DNA from: Lachnospiraceae bacterium
Lineage (GTDB): Bacteria > Bacillota > Clostridia > Lachnospirales > Lachnospiraceae
Length of the DNA: 64,000 bases
Reading direction: 5' to 3'
Assembly (NCBI GenBank): GCA_017470985.1
Contig: JAFUXA010000010.1
Span: 1 to 64,000 of the forward strand
A program made the position numbers and the translations under genes. Below, one piece after another: positions 61,327-64,000 of this stretch (positions are counted from its first letter, which is position 1; every line of letters starts with the position of its first letter). The notes beneath the pieces were generated by a model. That model searched no databases and had not been told where the DNA came from. It saw nothing but the letters and a program-made list of their open reading frames with translations.

Positions 61327-61405
61327 TATTAGCTGATTAGAGCATAGCACTGAAAAGTGTAAATCGAATTACATATGGCAGTTGCTAAAACTACACATAA
61401 ATTTG

Positions 61406-61440
61406 GAGAGAACCTCAGGCGTTTCGCCTGGGGTTCTCTT
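61406..61440 (+). terminator. Strong terminator of the butyrate operon
   Basis: AGAGAACCTCAGGCG (61407-61421) pairs along its full length with CGCCTGGGGTTCTCT (61425-61439; one G-U) around a 3-nt loop. It is GC-rich and very stable, though the T tract after it is short. Confidence 0.85.
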
Positions 61441-61504
61441 CATTTGTTTTATTAGCCCAATTAAACTTTCAGGTGCAGATAGAAAGATCCAGAATATGAA
61501 TATC

Positions 61505-61921
61505 ATCTGTATCTGCATTACAGCCAACTCCTCAGATACAGATAAAAAGAATTGTTTCTTCTAAAACCTCCGCCGATTAAGAAAAGAACAACGAGAGAAT
61601 ACGGCTGTAAAGGATGGAATTAGGAATATTATCTGTATTTGCATCTTAGCCAACTCTTCGGATGCAGATAAAACAACAAAAAGCATAGATACTATCTGTA
61701 TTGGCAATCAACCAAACTCCATAGATACAGATATAATAGCTTAAATAATAAATACTATCTGTATTAGCAATTATCTAAACTCCTTAAATACAGATAAAAA
61801 GAATAGTTTCTTCTAAAACCTCCGCCAATTAAGAAAGGGACAATGAGAGAATACGGCTGTAAAGGATGGAATTAGGAATATCATCTGTATTTGCATCTCA
61901 GCCACCTCTTCAGATACAGAT
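61505..61921. repeat. Array of five 39-nt hairpins on a 63-bp lattice
   Basis: Hairpins at 61505-61543, 61631-61669, 61694-61732, 61757-61795 and 61883-61921. Each has 11-nt arms (5' ATCTGTATYTG-like, 3' CAGATACAGAT-like) and a loop of exactly 17 nt with a conserved centre (CA..., then CCAACTC or similar). Start-to-start distances are 126, 63, 63 and 126. Two spacers of 87 nt (61544-61630 and 61796-61882) are near-identical to each other, so the array holds a larger duplication. A worn half-unit lies at about 61462-61480. No long open frame covers the array. The stretch 61930-62142 is AT-rich with no gene and leads into the nuclease-like gene. Confidence 0.85.
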
Positions 61922-62142
61922 AATACACATAAAAACATAAAAATTAGTTGAAAAATCTTTTTAATGATGTTATAGATTAAGTGTCTTTTTTCATTTCAAT
62001 ATTAAGAATTCTGCGAATCTATAAAAACTATTTTGAATTTCATTTTTTTCATTTTGCAAATCCTATCAAAATCCAAATGTTTTAGTTATAAGTTAATCCG
62101 GCGTAAGCATTTAATATAAAAGTATGGAGAGGAGACAAATTA

Positions 62143-63048
62143 ATGGGCGAAAGAAAAATAATCAAGGAATCGACTGACAAAATATCAATAAGCAAAAGAA
62201 CGATTGACAGTAAATCAGCTGGTAATAAATCAGAGGCGTCAGTTTATTTAGAACCAGATAAAATATTGGATGTATTGAAACACAGAAAGGAGGAATTACA
62301 ATTCATTTATGACATTTTAGAAAAGAAAGCGTTGAATGAACCAGCGGGAGGCCTGCGAATTTCCAAGAAAGGAAATTCGTATCAATATTATTTTATAGAA
62401 AATGAGCAGGATACCATTGGAAAATATATATCGAAAAAACATATGAAACAAATCTGTGCATTAGCTCAAAAAGCATATAACAATAAATTGAGGAAGGAAG
62501 TGCTTCGTGAAATATATTTGATTGATACCATGATGAATAAATACAATCCTACTGCTATAGAAGAGATATTTGATAAATGCACACCGGGAAGGCAGGCTCT
62601 GATCGATCCGGTTTTTATGCCAAATGAAATATTTGCCCGTGAATGGCTTGGTGAGGAATATCAACATATGCTAATTGCTGAGGAAATGCCTTTCTTTGCG
62701 ACGAAACAAGGCGAAAAGGTTAGGTCGAAGACTGAAATGATAATTGCTGACAAGTTGTATGAACAGGGTGTGTTGTATAAATATGAATATCCATTGAAAT
62801 TAAAAAACGGAATAGAGGTTCATCCGGATTTCGTATGTTTGAATATGGCCACGCGAAAAGAGGTGGTTTGGGAGCATTTTGGAATGGTGGATAATTTTGA
62901 ATATGCAACTAATATGGTGAAAAAGATTAATAGTTACATTGCCAGTGGCTATGTGTGGGGAGAGACCTTTATAGCATCTTTTGAAGGGAGCAGATCGCCG
63001 ATTGATGTTAAATATATAGACAATATGATAAATATTTATCTGAAGTAA
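62143..63048 (+). CDS. Putative PD-(D/E)XK nuclease-like protein, 301 aa
   Basis: A helical N-terminal region (about 35-140, charged, coiled-coil-like) precedes a C-terminal domain with the pattern RSKTEMIIADKL (Glu198), HPDFV (Asp229) and EVVWEHFG (Glu240/Glu244), spaced as in PD-(D/E)XK-type nuclease folds. Related proteins of unknown function are common in Lachnospiraceae, as far as I recall. The catalytic Lys is not obvious, so activity is uncertain. GGAGAGGAG precedes the ATG. It stands alone, between the hairpin array and a 37-bp tandem repeat. Confidence 0.55.
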   Translation: MGERKIIKESTDKISISKRTIDSKSAGNKSEASVYLEPDKILDVLKHRKEELQFIYDILEKKALNEPAGGLRISKKGNSYQYYFIENEQDTIGKYISKKHMKQICALAQKAYNNKLRKEVLREIYLIDTMMNKYNPTAIEEIFDKCTPGRQALIDPVFMPNEIFAREWLGEEYQHMLIAEEMPFFATKQGEKVRSKTEMIIADKLYEQGVLYKYEYPLKLKNGIEVHPDFVCLNMATRKEVVWEHFGMVDNFEYATNMVKKINSYIASGYVWGETFIASFEGSRSPIDVKYIDNMINIYLK

Positions 63049-63122
63049 AATGAGATGATGGCTGGAATATTTCTCATATAAATGAAATGAGATAATGGCT
63101 GGAATATTTCTTATATAAAAGA
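63049..63122. repeat. 37-bp tandem repeat, two copies
   Basis: Copies at 63049-63085 and 63086-63122 share the block ATGGCTGGAATATTTCT and differ at a few positions. Each can form an ATGAGA/TCTCAT (or TCTTAT) hairpin, with the second copy's change keeping a G-U pair. It starts directly after the stop codon of the nuclease-like gene. Confidence 0.75.
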
Positions 63123-63220
63123 AATGTAAGGATAGGTGAACTATTATCTACAAATTTTTGCAGTGATAAATAAGGACACTTTTTTTAATTAAACAGGGAT
63201 ATTGAGGGTAATTAAAGGGG

Positions 63221-63238
63221 TTGTTAAACTATTAACAG
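63221..63238. promoter_or_regulatory. Rex operator upstream of the alcohol dehydrogenase gene
   Basis: TTGTTAAACTATTAACAG matches the Rex consensus with one mismatch, 40 bp before the start codon. It links this gene to the butyrate operon under redox control. Confidence 0.7.
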
Positions 63239-63278
63239 ATGTTAAAAATGTCATAAGATGTAGAGGAGGATTTATACT

Positions 63279-64000
63279 ATGGCAAATGCAATTGTACTTA
63301 ACACAGTATCATATCATGGCAAAGGAGCAATCTCTGAGATTCCTGCTATTGCACAGAACAAAGGATTCAAGCATGTATTCGTATGCTCTGATCCTGATCT
63401 TGTGAAGTTTGGTGTAACTGCAAAGGTTACAGATCTTCTTGACAAGGCTGGAATTCCATTCACTCTTTATTCAGAGATTAAGCCAAACCCAACTATTCAG
63501 AATGTTACAGATGGTGTTGAAGCTTTCAAGGCTTGTGGTGCTGATTCGATTATAACTATCGGTGGTGGCTCATCTATGGATACAGCCAAAGCTATCGGTA
63601 TTATCATCAACAACCCTGAGTTTGCTGATGTACGTTCCCTTGAAGGCGTAGCTCCAACCAAGAATCATGCAGTTCCAACTATTGCAGTTCCTACAACTGC
63701 TGGTACAGCTGCAGAGGTTACAATCAATTATGTAATCACAGATGTTGAGAAGGAAAGAAAGTTCGTATGCGTAGATCAGAATGATATCCCTGAGGTTGCA
63801 ATTATTGATCCTGAGATGATGTCTTCTATGCCAAAGGGACTTACAGCTTCAACAGGTATGGATGCACTTACTCATGCAATCGAAGGTTACACAACTAAGG
63901 CTGCTTGGGAAATGACAGACATGTTCCACCTTGAGGCTATCAAGCTCATTTCTCAGAATCTTCGTGGCGCAGTTGAGAACACACCAGAAGGTAGAGAAGG
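63279..64000 (+). CDS. Iron-containing alcohol dehydrogenase, lactaldehyde-reductase-like (partial)
   Basis: The gene runs off the right edge; 240 residues are visible. Group III alcohol dehydrogenase motifs: GGGSSMDTAKAIG (about 95-107), PTTAGTAAEVT and metal-ligand His in GMDALTHAIEGY. Closest in pattern to FucO-type lactaldehyde reductase/propanediol dehydrogenase; ethanol or other aldehydes are possible substrates. AGAGGAGGA precedes the ATG. Codon use resembles the highly expressed butyrate operon. Confidence 0.9.
   Translation, partial: MANAIVLNTVSYHGKGAISEIPAIAQNKGFKHVFVCSDPDLVKFGVTAKVTDLLDKAGIPFTLYSEIKPNPTIQNVTDGVEAFKACGADSIITIGGGSSMDTAKAIGIIINNPEFADVRSLEGVAPTKNHAVPTIAVPTTAGTAAEVTINYVITDVEKERKFVCVDQNDIPEVAIIDPEMMSSMPKGLTASTGMDALTHAIEGYTTKAAWEMTDMFHLEAIKLISQNLRGAVENTPEGRE

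Noticed and set aside
61505-61921. CRISPR array
   Set aside because: Units are hairpins with varying arms and loops, spacers of 87 nt are duplicates of each other, and no cas gene is near.
61505-61921. Protein with 21-residue repeats (63 = 3 x 21)
   Set aside because: The period is a multiple of three, but no long open frame covers the array on either strand.

Overview
The window looks like chromosome from a low-GC, anaerobic, butyrate-forming Firmicute of the Lachnospiraceae, close to Butyrivibrio or Pseudobutyrivibrio. The grounds are a thl-hbd-bcd-etfB-etfA operon with a Rex-type operator, an oxygen-sensitive class III ribonucleotide reductase, a Firmicutes-type sufCBDSU operon, NiaR-controlled NAD synthesis and strong AGGAGG ribosome sites. 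The family call is inference from gene content; no rRNA is present to settle it.

Layout. 1-3300: the 3' tail of a group II intron, a small XRE-regulator locus, two lipoproteins, a zinc-ribbon membrane protein, and a compact module read here as an SOS-controlled type I toxin-antitoxin pair (small hydrophobic peptide behind a LexA-type box, with a divergent ~70-nt antisense RNA). 3305-8931: a phosphorelay island with a hybrid histidine kinase, an orphan solute-binding lipoprotein, a stand-alone Hpt protein and a REC-HD-GYP protein. 8968-18345: membrane protein, tdk, a three-gene aminoacyl-carrier unit (adenylation enzyme, BtrK-like PLP decarboxylase, carrier protein), nrdD-nrdG and cysE. 18595-26401: DUF3737 protein, a MalY/PatB C-S lyase, and a sucrose PTS operon with divergent LacI-type repressor. 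26542-31217: nadA divergent from nadB-nadC-niaR around a NiaR-like palindrome, then a class B sortase.

31253-43972 is a sulfur block: sufCBDSU, then a cystathionine lyase/synthase gene and cysK behind a Cys-rich leader peptide and intrinsic terminator (attenuator), then a MetNIQ-type transporter with an iron alcohol dehydrogenase and a CxxC carboxymuconolactone-decarboxylase-like protein inserted. The suf and cys promoters share a 26-bp operator-like motif (22/26 identical), pointing to one Rrf2-type regulator for Fe-S assembly and cysteine supply. 44099-49624: tRNA-Gly, thyA-folA, ilvB-ilvN and a SleB-type wall hydrolase. 49779-55453: small membrane proteins, a CPBP protease with decayed copies beside it, a tandem SGNH lipoprotein and a LytS-like kinase. 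55828-61326: the butyrate operon without crotonase. 61406-63122: a strong terminator, then a non-coding array of five 39-nt hairpins on an exact 63-bp lattice, then a possible PD-(D/E)XK nuclease gene and a 37-bp tandem repeat. The window ends inside an iron alcohol dehydrogenase gene with its own Rex-type box.

The most unusual items are the SOS-linked type I toxin-antitoxin module, the 63-bp hairpin array, the cysteine leader-peptide attenuator with its shared suf/cys operator, the BtrK-like mini-cluster, and a structured intergenic repeat present twice (41149-41287 and 57241-57366).
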